NCBI GenBank assembly: GCA_038496675.1 | Contig: CM076652.1 | Coordinates: 12,373,164 to 12,437,163 of the forward strand | DNA from: Rachycentron canadum | Taxonomy: Eukaryota > Chordata > Actinopteri > Carangiformes > Rachycentridae | DNA length: 64,000 bases | Direction of reading: 5' to 3' | Shown: piece by piece, positions 11,001 through 23,600 of the stretch | Layout: every line of letters starts with the position of its first letter | Numbering within the stretch: the stretch's first letter is position 1 | Program-made: the position numbers and the translations under genes | Notes under the pieces: model-generated | What the model was told of the DNA's origin: nothing | The model's input: only the letters and a program-made list of their open reading frames with translations | Databases searched by the model: none

Positions 11001-13700
11001 TCAGCTCCCCAGCTTCAATGACTCAAACCAGCTTTGTGTCTTCAGTGTAACAGAGCCTCTGTCTGCCTGAGCTTTAACCCACTGGTCCACCGGGGGCGCT
11101 CTATTCAGATAACCTATAACAAAGACAGGAGATATTCAGAGTATATGAAATGCGTCAATTTACTTGTTGGAGGGTTTATTTGCTGTAAGTTGAGATGTCA
11201 TGAAAAAGCCTACCAGTAACTGTGGTTTGGCCTTGAGTGGTGGTGTTCTCCACTCCATGCAGAACCACGTCCGGGCTGATTTCCACCACTGCTCCACGGA
11301 GCTCCACCCCTGTTTTTAACGTGGATGGGACACGCACACACACCTCTCCTGCAGACAGATAAATGAGTGATGAACTAAAAACAAGAATATGACTCAAAAG
11401 TTAGGACAGTGATTATTCCCCTTAACTGTGTGTTTACCTTCCTGACTGTGGAGGTCAGCACTGCCACTGTCTCCCACATACACATCAATGCCTCCGCTGT
11501 GAGAGGAAACATTCAGGAAACTATTTGAACCATCTGCAAAAGCAAAGCAAAAACCACCCGTTTGGTTGATCGATACCATACGTGGGACATTATGCAATCA
11601 TTCAGCCTGCTTACCTATAACTATATCTCCAGACACGTTCCTCACAGTGGCGTTGCCTTTTAAGCAATGAAAGTACATTGTCAGGAAAATTGGGCAAGGA
11701 AACAGCATCTGTCACAGACTGTACGTATCCTAAACCTGCATCACGTTAACAAGATAAATGTTTCCATGTGTTTTCTGATGACAGCCACATCTGTATCAGG
11801 AAGAGATTACAAGAGATTTAAATTAAAATGGATGACGCATTTTCTTCACTTCATGTGTTACATCTGTTTGTCTTTGTTATTCAATCTCTGCTTCCAGCAA
11901 CAAGCGTTTTCTTTCTACACCAAAATAAGCAAGTACGGACTTTGTACTAAATTACATCCACATTTCAAGTACATCATCTCTGTTGGATCAGAGCCCAGGA
12001 TTTCTGACATACCAAAGACCTTCTTTACCAAATTAGCAAGGCAGTTATGTCACAATGGCTCGGGCGCAGTACAGGCTAAATACAAATTTCTCCCAGTGTT
12101 TGTACAAGGAAAAAGAAATTGATAAATTATTTATACAACACTCACACAGGTTGATTTTTCCCACTACATTCCAAAATATGTAGTGGGTGCTGTAGGTGGA
12201 TGACGGGTGCTGCTGTTCACTCACCATGCACATGCCCCAGTTGTATTGTCCCAGAGCAGGAGGAGATGGAGCTGGACTCAGCGTAGATGGCTTTAATCTT
12301 CAGAGGGCCATGTTCTGTTGAGACACTCATCTCGGTGCCCTGGAGCTTCTTGACCTCCACTGCCTGCAAACAAACAACAGGTCACGGCACAGGGCTGTAG
12401 CCAGGTGATGTATGATTTGAACTATATTCATTTTATCTCCATATCATAAAGTGACACAAGCAACTCGTGGCCTTAAACACGTTCAGATAAATTCTGTATT
12501 CAGGCTGCTGCTGCCCCCTAATGTCGGCTGAGTGTGAGTCTAACAGGTAATGTCACTGTCCTTCTTACACTGTCTCCACGTGTACTGATGTCCACATTCC
12601 CGTGGATGGTGCCCACACCTGTTACATGTCCTCCATTGGACACCACCGTGACCTGATGACCCTGAGATTAAACAAAACAACAGTGAGAGGGTAAATGTGG
12701 CAGATAGCTGAAGATTTTTAGGAACCCTTTTGGGAGGGGTCCTCATCCAAGCTTTGAGAACCACTGTTTTCACACAATGTTTTTCAGGTGACGCGTTGTT
12801 ATAGAAGATACTGATTTTTGACGCCATATTTTGTTCATATATAACAGACCCAATTGAGACTTTTTAGACTTTGCCTCTTGAAGAAGGTGATGTGTGATTT
12901 AATGGGTAACTCTGTAGTTGCATGAAGGGGCAAAGAAATGCTGGTGTAAGTCAGAGAGATAAAGATTGTGGGTTACAACATATCAATGGATCAGAGCATT
13001 TCCTGCAATGAGCCTTTATTTATGTTGCAGTTTTGTTGATATGCATCCTCTTACCTTGACAGATTGCAGCAAACAGTTGCCTCTCTCTGTTTGCACCTTA
13101 CAGATGTCACACTCCATTTTCTTGACCTCCACGTTACCTTCCCCTTGAGTGGTAATGAAGAGATCTGCAAAACAAAAATGATGAAGTTGAAGCAGAGATG
13201 CTGTGTGGGACGGTGACAATAAAACATTTAATCATTTCACAGGTCTCACTGCTCTTGATGGGTGCAGCCAGGTCAATCGACACACTGCTGTTCACCTCCT
13301 CGCCGGAGATGAGCAGCTCTTGGGTCTGATCATCGTAGTGGACGCGTAAATGATCCAGACCGACCTGTCGCCCCTCAGCGTCTCCGCCGTGGACCGTGAT
13401 GAAGGCTCGGTCAGCCTCCGGGAAGGCGTGCGGGTCCAGCGGGCGGATGGAGATGCTGCAGGCCAGCCGAGCCCGGACCGTGCTGAAGGGACTCACCGCC
13501 AGACTCCGCCGCTGCACAGGCTCCTTTCCCCCCACATGAGTTGGACACTTCGCGGTAGGAGAAGTGGAGAAGGACCGTGAAGTGAGCAGAGGACACCGCG
13601 GGGCGATGAGAGTCCCGGGGCGGACAGCGAGGGACCGGCAGCGGAGGAGCCCGACGCATCCCCGCTGACCCGCCGACCTGAGGACCAGAGGAGCTGCCAT
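11001..13700 (-). CDS. fam185a: FAM185A-like protein
   Basis: FAM185A is a little-studied vertebrate protein with a beta-repeat domain resembling the bacterial putative adhesin (DUF4097) fold. Eight coding exons on the minus strand: 13700-13250, 13164-13055, 12661-12569, 12363-12225, 11656-11615, 11533-11438, 11348-11214 and 11098-11001 (TGA). They give 387 residues, close to the human length of 392. The N terminus is rich in Arg, Leu and Ser without acids (MAAPLVLRSAGQRG, later RSFSTS), which looks like a mitochondrial presequence. The body shows the family's repeats, such as KKMECDICKVQTERGNCLLQ and SSHSGGIDVYVGDSG. The C terminus (QSWFESLKLGS) matches human QSWFQSLKLQD. Two choices were made by alignment: the exon 1 donor GTGAGA at 13249, and the last-exon acceptor after GAATAGAG. 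The gene sits beside fbxl13 as in mammals. A start-proximal ETS-like site (ACTTCCGC, about 13752) probably marks its promoter. Confidence 0.9.
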
Positions 13701-14689
13701 TCAGACAACATGGGCTGAGACCACTCTGTCAACACTGTTACACAAGACCGGACTTCCGCTATCAATTTTCAGATTAAAACCGACATCTACAATTTAAGAC
13801 TTGACTAACGCTTTAATTTTTTAAACCAGTTTTGGGGTTTGATCTTTGCTCTAAAAGTAAATAGACAAATAAATGCAAATTGGAGAGCATAAAGGAAGTG
13901 TGAAAAAATGAAACAATAGGAAAACAACAACAATAATACAACAACAATAATAATAATTAACAATGCAAAGTACTTTAAAATATATTTTAACATTTTTTCA
14001 TTTTCCCATCAATAATTAATTAAATTATTTATATTTGTCATATCATATTTGTGTGATTGTAAATATACAGTAAACTATCCAGATATTAATAATTAGATTT
14101 TCAATCTCAACTTCCTTGGTTTAATAAAACACTTTGTATAGCTGCTCACATTCAAAGTGTAGTTTTTCAAATCAAAAACACCACCGGATCCCAGATGTTG
14201 ATGATGTTGGGTAGATTGATTTAATGAAAATGAATTTATATGTATGCAACATGTAAGCACAGTAATTAAATAATGAGGGTGGCAGATTTTCACACATGGT
14301 CCCTGTTGAAATATGGCCAAGGTTAGAAAATAAAGCAGGGCCCACTGTTAGTCACATCGTTTTTATCATTTAGAAATGCATATTCCCAGAAAATATTCCA
14401 TTTATTTAGAAAGAAAATGTTGGACATTTCTGCATCCAAGAGCTCCAGTGGGCCAGAAAGCTCTAGTTGCCAACTTTGTCCAGTTAATAATCCAGGATTG
14501 TAAAAATATATAGGATAAATATGTAGTATCTAATATAATAACTGTGGGCTTCTTTGCTCTTATCCTCGTTGGATAGAAATACTGCTTTGGAGATTAGATC
14601 AACAAATCGAGTAATCTCAGCTCGGTACAGTACCAATACCTCAACCACTCATGCCTACCTTTTTACTTTTATATTGAAGGCAAATTCCT
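13701..14689. other. Intergenic, no gene seen
   Basis: Apart from the presumed fam185a promoter in the first ~80 bp, this is AT-rich sequence with short homopurine and AT runs. I see no exon, RNA gene or known repeat in it. Confidence 0.5.
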
Positions 14690-14880
14690 ACTTCCGGTCT
14701 CATTTCAACTCGACAGACCGGATATACGATCTTGTGTAAACGTTGTACCACCCCTTTCTGGTTTTGTCCAATCAGGGGGCCCGTTGAAGAAACTCGCGTG
14801 TGACGTCATGCCTTCCGCAAAGGCTGCGGGGAATTTGAGTCTTGCACCAGGTTCAAAGTTCAACTGAGCTAATGGGGCCA
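14690..14880. promoter_or_regulatory. Orphan promoter-like cluster: ETS, CCAAT box and full CRE
   Basis: Within about 120 bp there is an ETS-type CTTCCGG (near 14693), a CCAAT box (14768-14772, in the sense TCCAATCAG) and a perfect palindromic CRE, TGACGTCA (14801-14808). Local GC content is raised between AT-rich flanks. No recognised gene starts here: fam185a begins about 1 kb away, reading leftward, and fgl2 begins at 20.7 kb. It could be an upstream alternative promoter or first exon of fam185a, a promoter for a non-coding transcript, or a distal element. Confidence 0.4.
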
Positions 14881-15013
14881 AACTCTATCATGTAAATCTG
14901 ATAGGTCCCATATTTGTTATATAATTGACTTAAATATCTGTTTGTTATTGAGTCTGTTGGTCATTTTGTATTTTAGCTCGAATTTAATTCCATCAGGAAA
15001 AACACAAAAGCAA

Positions 15014-15490
15014 ATCATCTATGTAAATAAATTTTATTTGTCTTAAGAAAACTAACAAAATACAGCTTCAATCATACATCAACTGGCCTTCCAGTACTAT
15101 AATAAAAAATATCAGTCTCTGTCGCTACATACCACTCAGATTCAGACAATCTTCGTAGAAAAATAACTCTTCACAAGAGGCTTTCTCTCTCATCACTGAA
15201 CAAATTCTACTCTAAATAAAGATGCTCTGTAACTAAGACTATAACCTTAGTAACTTTGTACATTCTCAGTTATTGTCATATGAACCTGTAAACAAAACAG
15301 TAAACTACTGCAAAATCACCCACCACAAGGTGGCAGCATTGTGTTAGTGGTGTACAATAACTGTGGAGAGTATAATAGGGTTTATTAAAATTATAATGGG
15401 CATCTCAGGAGCCTCTGGTTGAATGTAGGAGCTAGTTGCACCCTTTGTGTTTGTATTTCATTTTAAAATATGTCCTGGCAGAGTTACAGC
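15014..15490 (-). other. fgl2 3' UTR with polyadenylation signal
   Basis: This lies downstream of the fgl2 stop at 15491. A minus-strand AATAAA (plus-strand TTTATT, 15033-15038) would give a 3' UTR of roughly 470 nt. Nothing else is recognised in this stretch. Confidence 0.5.
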
Positions 15491-18400
15491 TCACGGTGCA
15501 AAGCCTTTTGGTCTGATCATCATCCTGGCACTTTTAAAAGACCGTCTGTCACTGGTGGGGTAATACTCCGACGAGATGTTGCGCCACGTCCCCCAGAAAA
15601 TCCCATCCCGGACACCGGTGTACTTCCCCACATAGTATCTCCCGTTCAGGTTTGCAGCCATGCAGGCATCAAACCACCAGCCGGAGCTGTAGTACGCCCC
15701 GCAGTTCCCGGACGGGTAGCGGTCGTTGTCCCTGTCCGGGGTGGTGAAGGGTCTGTTGTTGTGATCATAACTTTTACTGAAGCGCAGCGCATCACCTGCG
15801 GTGCCGGAGTAACCTCCCACGGTCAGTCTGTAGCGCAGACGCTCACTCGCCACCTTGAACCGGTCGTACTCTGCGTACTCCATCACCCCGTCAAAGTCCT
15901 CCAGCTCCACCCGCAGCACCATGTCCCTGTCCCGGGTCAGCAGGTACATCATGTTGTTCCCCAGCCAAAACTCTCCCCCGTCCATCTGCCCGAAGCCCGC
16001 CCGGTACTCGGCCCAGGTGCGGTTGAAGTTTACGCTGCCGTCCTGTCGGCGCTGCAGGAGGGTCCACCCTCCTCCACCCAGCTCCATGTCACAGTAGACC
16101 GGGAAGGTTTTGCTACGGATGTCCGGGGTCACGAGGTACACTCCGCTTTTTGTTCCTCCTCGGAGCAGGTGGTCCGAGCAGTCTCTCTTCACTGCACATA
16201 GGGAACACGGGAAAAAAAGACAGGAAAACTCGGTTTTGTCTCGAAAATACTGCAAAAGAGAACTGAGCTCCCTTCGCAGGGGGATTGATCCAACTACAGC
16301 CCTGATCCTGTGTTGGGTGAGATCACAGGTGCAGCAGCTCAGTGCAGAACATTTCCACCAGAAAATGTTTTTGAACTTTCTTCTTTCTCTGTGGACTTCC
16401 ACAGTAGATACAAGAATACCATATACTATACCATAGTATACCATTTTGAGGGGGAAAAAATTTATTTTAGTGTTTGTTTTGGAAAATACAATTCAAGTAT
16501 ACAGAGGGATGTAGTCCGTAAAGAACAGGAAACCTAATCCTCTTGACCTACAGATCCGAAGGCTGTTAGCTGTTAGATTAGTTCACACACAGTGAATCCA
16601 TAAGATTTATTTGATACTAAATTATTCACTCACTGTGAGACAGCTGCACTGTGGCTGGGTTTTAAGTCTGTGCATGCTTGTGGTTTTATTCCCAATCACC
16701 ACACACACACAATGTACAAGTGCGCACATTCCTCCTTTAACAAATGATATCCATGATGTATAGCACAAAGATGATCTCACACACCACATAATTACATTAA
16801 TATTTTTTATATGAGGAGCATTAGAACTTGCTTTGCTTAAAAACAATAGAAAAACAGCTGTAAGGAGCTGAAATAATATTGCACAACGTTTCTTCTATCA
16901 GCCTAATTATTTTAAGGTAATGAGACCAGAAGATTTCTGTGATTAAGTTTCAGTGAAGTTGTGTATATCTTCTCTCTCTCTTTCCCTTTCAAGGTAAAAT
17001 TAATTTGTATCTATCTATTTATCTATTTTATGCAGTGAATATTAATACATAATATACATAACACATAGAGATGACATGAATGTACATGGTGGTGTAAATC
17101 ATTATTATTTACTTAAGACAAAAGTTGATTGGACACTGTATGAAAGTATATCTTGCCTTTTGGTGGTATCCTTGTTGGCAGTTTGTTCTCAGGTCTGCTG
17201 CCTCCCTGGTTGTACTCAGGATGCTCTTTTTCTTCTAGTGACCGTCCATTTGGACTCAGGCTGTTATTGAGGAAAGCAGCCACCTGGTTGATTTTCACCC
17301 GCAGCTCACGGGTACTGGGAGTGGAGGAGTCAGCAGTCGGGTGCTCGGGGCCAGAGGTGGCAGGGGTTGTTGACCTAAAGTCAAGCCTGAATGTGGAGGC
17401 AGTTTGGACTTTGGGGGAAGGGACTGGAATGATCATAATGTCTGGAGCTTGGGTTTGTCCTGGTCTGTTGTCTGTTTCCTCAACGTTTTGAAGTACCTTC
17501 GCTTGTGGGGTGGTGTCAGCATTAGCTAGATTTAGCTTTGTGTGTCCTGGAGTGGTGCTAGTGATAACATGTGGGCGGGTCCTACGGATGATTTTGTTTG
17601 GTCTTGTTGTCATTGGGATTGATGATGGTTGACCGACTGTTTGTGGCCTCAGATCAGACGTAATCCTGCTGTTTGGGCTCATCGTGAAGCCTTTAGGGAG
17701 AGTGGGAGGGAGAGGGATGGGACGAGTCTCCAGGCTGCTGGAAGTCTTTCGACCCAGAGTGACAGCAGTCTGTTTTATGGGACCAGATGTAGGTGGCATG
17801 TCAGTTTGAGAAATTTGGATGCCATCTGAAGTAGTCCTGCTGATATGAGGAGGATCTAAATCTGTTTTGGTCTTTGGGCTTGGCTTTAGTTGCACTGCTG
17901 GTTTTAGCCTTTGAACAGATGTTGCTCCTGGCTTGAGAAAAGGTCTAGTTGGTGGTCTGTGTCCAGGGGGAGGCTTTGGTTTGAATGTCTTGTTGGATTC
18001 TGCCTCAGGCACAGATTTTGGGGTAAGATTAGGTATTTGGCCAGACCAAGGTGTTTTAAGGCCCTGACTTGTTTGTGGTGCATGGCTAGGTTTAGGCTTC
18101 ACATTTGGTTTAGTCTTTTGGCCTGTTGTGGGTTGAGGTTTGTGGCCACGTTTAGGGTTTTGGTCAGTAGAAATAATTTTCTGGCTGGATTTATGGTTTT
18201 GATCAGTTGGTGAATTAATACGACCAAGTTTAAGCTTTTGTTCAGGTGTTGAGTCTTGGTTAGATTTAGCCTCAGAAGAAGTGTTTTCATCAGACTCTCC
18301 TGTTAATGCTGTTACAGACGCCTGGTTAGGTTTTGGTGTGATGCTTCTGATTTCACTTTCAGATTCAGGCTCTTCAACAGGTGTGAAATAATAGTTTGGG

Positions 18401-20673
18401 TCAGACATTTGATCAGGTTTTGTTTTTTCTTCATTCTTTGGTTCTTTGGCAGGTTTTTGCTTTTGATCAGGTTCGTTGGTTTGAAGAGGATGATGCTGCT
18501 TTTTCTCGGGTTTTGAGTTTTGATTAATAATTATTGGGATTTCAACTGATTCAGGCTTTTGATTGTTCAGAGGATCTTTGTCAGAGCTGGTTGTGTTTGC
18601 AGTTACAGGTCTTTGATGTGAAGTAGGTCTCTGAACAGGAGGTTTAGACGTCAGATGAGATATTGGCTTTTGATCAGTTGTATGGTCTTTGTCATGCTTG
18701 TGTGTCTGTCTGTTTTTCTGATTTTGATCAGTAGTTAAATCATCAGGCGACACTCTCTGGTCAGGTTTTGGAATTTGGATTTTGTGTTTCTGGTCAGCTG
18801 TGGGTTTTTGGTGAGAGGGTTTCTGCTTTTGGCCATGTTTTGTTTGTTTACGGTCATTCTTAGGATTTTTTACCTTTAGGTCTGATTCGGGCTTAATTCC
18901 AGGTTTGTGCTTTTCACCAGGCTTTGCTCCTTGGCCTGGTTTCATGACTGTCTTAGTGTTTGAGCTGATGTTCGTTCTGGCTGCCCACCTGCTGCCCTCT
19001 GCGACTCCTGGGAATATAGTTGTGTATAAGGAAGTTGTGGTGGTTGTAGTTCCTACAGTTGAGCTCACTTGATGGTGGAAACCTGACCTTGGTCTCAGAC
19101 TGGTTGTAGATGTGAACCTAGTAGTGGGACTGGTTATCTGTAGTCCAGGGCCTCCCAATGATCTTATGGTGGCTATTGTTGGGCTAAAGCCTGCCTCTGC
19201 GTCAGGGTGCAAGTGCTCAGAAATGCTAGGTACTTCAAGGTCCGTGCTCTTGGTTGGTAGTCCATTAGCAGCTATCTTCACCCCTTGGTTGACATCTGTG
19301 AACAAATTTGAACTGGACAAAGGAGCAGATGGAAGAGATGACGTAAAGATTGTTGCTTCGTTTGAGTACATGTAGTCACGTCTTGGAGCTAAACTGATGG
19401 TAGACTTAGGAGTGGGGCTGATTGAAACAAAGTCTGTCCTTTCAACTGCTTTGTTGGATGTTAATTCTCCATCACTGTCTCTCTGTACACCCTGGACCAC
19501 TTTCTCTCCCTCTGTTTTGATCTCCTTGCCTGTTTGACTCTCGCCCTCGCCCTCCCCCTCCCCCTTCTTCTCTTTTTCTGCACGCCTGATGCTTTCAGTC
19601 TGTTTTGGTTTCTCATTATTTCGCTCCACTTTTATTCCCTTTTCTGTTTTCTTTTCCCTGTCTTCCTCATGCTGCCGCCGCTCCTTATTTGTATGCTCAT
19701 CATGGTCTTCAGACATCTTTGTTCCATCACTGCTCTTGTCTTCTTCAGTTCGGGTCTTTTTCACTTTTTCCTCTGTTTCATCTCGCCATACGTGATGGTC
19801 ACTTTCCTCTGTTTTCTCCTTATTTTTTATACCAGTCGTTCTTTCTTTTCCATTCTCCAACTTATCATTTTGATCTTCCTTTGAATCCCTTTTTCTGTCT
19901 TTTTCTTTATTTCTTTCTGTCTCCCTGTTATTTTCAACAATCTTCTCTCTTAATATATCCACTATTCGCTCATTTCCACCAGTAGTTGGCTTCTCCATCT
20001 GCCCAAATTTGTCCTTTGCCCCCTCAGTCTGAGTTTTTCCATCTCTTTCTACCACTTCTTTTAAGGTTTCTGCTTTCTCATTTTCTTTTACGGCCCCTTT
20101 ATCGCTCTCTCTCTCTGCGTCACATTTCTTTCTCCCTCTCTCTTCCAAAATTGTTCCTTTTTCTGAATTAGTGTTACCATCTCCTTCCATAGTCTTTTCC
20201 ACCTTAACCTTGTCTGTTCCACACTCCTGTCCAAAATCTTTCAGTCTCTCAGGATTTCTCTCATTCACCCAGTTACTTTCATCCCCATGTCCATCTGTAC
20301 GTTCATTCAGCTTCACATGCTCTCTTTCTCTTTGCCTTCCACACTCTCTTTCAGTTTGGCTTACTGTACAATCTGTGCACATCTTCCTCAGTTCTTCCAC
20401 ATTGTCCTTCAGCTTCTGCAGATCCTTCATGATCCCCTCCAGCTCTCTGAGCTGCTTTGGTAAATGAATAGTCAGGGGTGGCAGACTAAATACATAGGGG
20501 CATGTGTTCTCATCCTGCCCCTCTCTGCACAGCACCTCAGTTTGCAGAGTCGCAGCACAGGGCCCGAATCCCTTAGCTCCCAGGAGGTCTCCTTCAGCAG
20601 AGTCTGATGTGGTCCAAGAGAGATTTAAGAAAGACAGCAGGGTCCAACAAACACATAATGCTGTTAACCTCAT
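15491..20673 (-). CDS. fgl2: Fibrinogen-like protein 2 (fibroleukin) with a giant low-complexity insertion
   Basis: FGL2 is a secreted or membrane-associated immune regulator and prothrombinase. Two coding exons: 20673-17157 and 16191-15491 (TGA), 1405 residues against about 439 in human. The start at 20673 was chosen because it opens a signal peptide (MRLTALCVCWTLLSFLNLSW); the frame runs further upstream without such a feature. Residues 35-113 carry the FGL2 N-terminal signature: paired Cys, CPYVFSLPPLTIHLPKQ, then a short coiled coil ending CTDC. About residues 114-1140 are an insertion: Lys/Glu-rich to ~480, Ser/Thr-rich to ~650, then Lys/Pro/Gln-rich with DQK- and KPD-type repeats. Residues 1173-1405 are an intact fibrinogen C-terminal domain (VYCDMELGGGGWTLLQRR; Ca-site region DNDRYPSGNCG; GWWFDACMAANLNG). 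The only phase-compatible donor is GC (AAAAG|GCAAGA). Which teleost paralogue this is (fgl2a or fgl2b) I cannot say. Confidence 0.88.
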
Positions 20674-23600
20674 TGCGTCCTCAGAGTAAAGAGTGAGAGG
20701 AGAGACAGGAGAAAGTGTAAAAAAGATCCACCTCAGTTTGTGAAGCACAGTGACAGTGAGAGGAGGAGGTAAGGTGGGAGGGAGAAGTGGAGGGAGGGGG
20801 AGCTGATAGAGCTGCTTAGTGGAAAGCAAGTCTGTGAGAGAAATGAGGAGCGAGACGCTTTGAGAGGGAATCAGGTGAAAAAAATAAAGTGAGGGGAAGA
20901 TTGTGAGGATGTACTTCTCAGCAGATGGGTTCTGAGATAGTGGATGGTTCTCACATGTGTGAGGTAATGGTCATATTTGTACTTCATAATATAAAATAAA
21001 TTAGTCAAACACTTAGAAATCAGTCATGAAAACCCACAAACTGTGAAAGCTACAGAAATCATGTGTCTTCTTGTAATCCTATTATTACATTCCAATTTAT
21101 CCTCCTCCTAATCACATCCTGTAATGAGGACCTTTTGTAATGCATTCTCACTCCATGCCGTAATAATAAGTATATCATGGTCTTCAACATACATATGTGT
21201 CACAGTTGCTTTGGCATGCACTTCCCAAGCTTCCTGTCAGTGGTCTTCAAACATGTGAAGGGCAGATGTGACAGGCCAAAATATGCATTTGATATAAATA
21301 CGATATTGGCTACCGGGCTAGAGCCAAAAGTTTGTTCCTCAGATTTGTAAGGAAATATTTAATTTCACTTTAAGGTGTGTGGTTAAGTTCAGATTCTGAG
21401 TAATGGAAGTCAGGAATGCCAGATTTATCTGAGAAGGCTGATTCAAATGCAGTTCCAGAGGAGAGATTTCTCTTGTGCTATTTACTTTATTTAGACAGTA
21501 CTAATCCTTGACAAGTGAAGAAAATCAGTGAGGCAATCTCTGGGTGGAGAGGCTAATCTCACCGTGTGCAGACTGTATGTTCATCAAGATTGGGGCTTTT
21601 AGCTAGCTAAGCCATTGTGTCCACATATAGTCAGAAAAAAAAGAAAGAGAGAAAACACAGTCACATGAACCAAATGAGGCATCTGCTTGGCAGGGAGTTT
21701 AGATAATGAGGCTTTAGTTTTTCAGACCCGGGGTGTAAATGTCAATCCCACCACAGGATAGAGATAGAGTCATAGCATGCAATGCCCGTGTTTGATGTTT
21801 CTGAAAATTGTCCATTTTAATGCTTGTTAGACCATTTAAATTGTCTTATTTTTAGACTGTGATGAAACTGCACCCCTGTGTATTTTTGTGTAGTTCGCTG
21901 GATGGTCGATCTGACTGCACAAAGCTAGAGATACATCTCAGCTGTCTTTTAATAATGACAAAGGAAACCATTTGTTTAGTGAGAGCACTGTGGGAAACAC
22001 CATGTTAGAAGTGAAAAAGGAGTTCAGGTGGAAGAAAAAGGCTCAATGGGTCATAGCTATGTCTTGTAAGAGCAAAACAACTTTGAATGCTACAGTTTGT
22101 AGAAATTCAGTTCAGTTTTTCACTCTAGAAATATTGTTTCAACTACACTATGAAGGCTACTATATTTAGGTCTTGTGGCTGGTGCAATATATACAATAGG
22201 TAATATCTATCCATCACATTTCAAGTTGGACCTTTTATTCTTTCTCTATACCAATGCAGGTGTAAACTGATTTGACATTTGATGACTGTTGGCAGGATAA
22301 AAGCCAGGATTGCGAATCCCTTCACCTTTCACAGTCTCTTCAATACTTCAACACTTACACTGGGAAATAGTGTGAAAGAAATGTTTACACTCTCAAGAGA
22401 CTTCTGTCTGAGCACTCGGCTGTATTGATTTATTATCATTGAGCCACATCTTTTACAGCACAGCTAAGCATAAATCTCAGACAGTCGCTGCTTAACCACT
22501 ATGAGCTAACACGATGCATGGCCTGCACCAAGAAAGAAAATGATTAGAAGTTAGCATTAATATGGTTGATTCATTTGATAGTAACCGATCTAAGTGAATC
22601 CATTCTGTTTCGGCAGCTGCAGAGCGGAGCCAGGAGCTCTATTATTCCCCAATAATACCCTCACTGCTGCCTTTACCCATTTATGGACAGTAGTTTTTTT
22701 CTCCTCAAGGTGCCCTCTTCGGATAGAGTGTTTTGAATTCCCCTAGTGAGCTGGCTTGGCCCACTCTCTATTCTGGATTGTGTAAACATTGTGGTTTTTT
22801 CCATACAAACTAGAACAAACATCTGACCATCAGTCCAGCTTTGCTGCCTGGGCTTCCTGGCAGACCACTTCATCTCCATCCGCTTTGGGCAGAGGAGCCA
22901 GTGTCGTCGGTCAAGTCTGTTATGTACATAAGTGTCCCATTTCCAGCTGAACTTGAGTGAACCCAACAACTGTCATGGTGCAGCACCAGCCTCTTGTTAC
23001 ACCACACTCAGTCTGCCTGCCTGAAGGTATAAACCTACCTGGAAAATATTACTCACTGAATGCTGAGGACAAATAAATATATTAATTTAGCAAAACGGTT
23101 ACATGATACAACACCTGCCATAATCCTGTGGATCAGTGTGTATCCATCTGAAATGAAAACATCACTCCTTGTTTCTTTTTGTGATCACACACACAAACAC
23201 ACTCATACACATATCACATGAATTGTCAGTAATTGATACATTCCTTTGCCATGTGTGGGGATGTTTTTCATCGGTCAATTGACTGATAGTGAGACTTAAA
23301 AAATGAAACAATCAAGTGTCCCTCACATCTGGGCTGGATTTCCTACAGCTAGCCAACACCAGATAACGTGAGGTCAAATGGTTTCTATTCCAAAAGCCTG
23401 GACTTCATTAAGACCCTGTTTGAAATTTGAAAGGTCTGAGTGACTCTAATAAAACTTTGTTGACCTTTCATTGTGTCTTCACCAATTCCTCAACAATATT
23501 TAGAGAACACTTTATGCCAGTAAAAGTAATTCATTAGGATGACAACTGTATTTTACAGAAGTAGCAATGCCACACTGGAAAAATGCTTTATTACATGTGA

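Noticed and set aside
15470..16201. 243-codon plus-strand open frame opposite the fgl2 fibrinogen exon
   Set aside because: It is the antisense shadow of a GC-rich conserved exon. The minus strand gives a perfect fibrinogen domain, and the plus frame resembles nothing.
19534..20467. Several Phe/Leu/Ser-rich plus-strand frames suggesting membrane proteins
   Set aside because: They are the complement of the Lys/Glu-rich fgl2 insertion; hydrophobicity comes from antisense AAG/GAG codons.
22673..22969. 98-codon minus-strand frame in the gene-free interval, briefly considered a transposase remnant
   Set aside because: I recognise no transposase motif and no flanking inverted repeats; the evidence is too thin to call.
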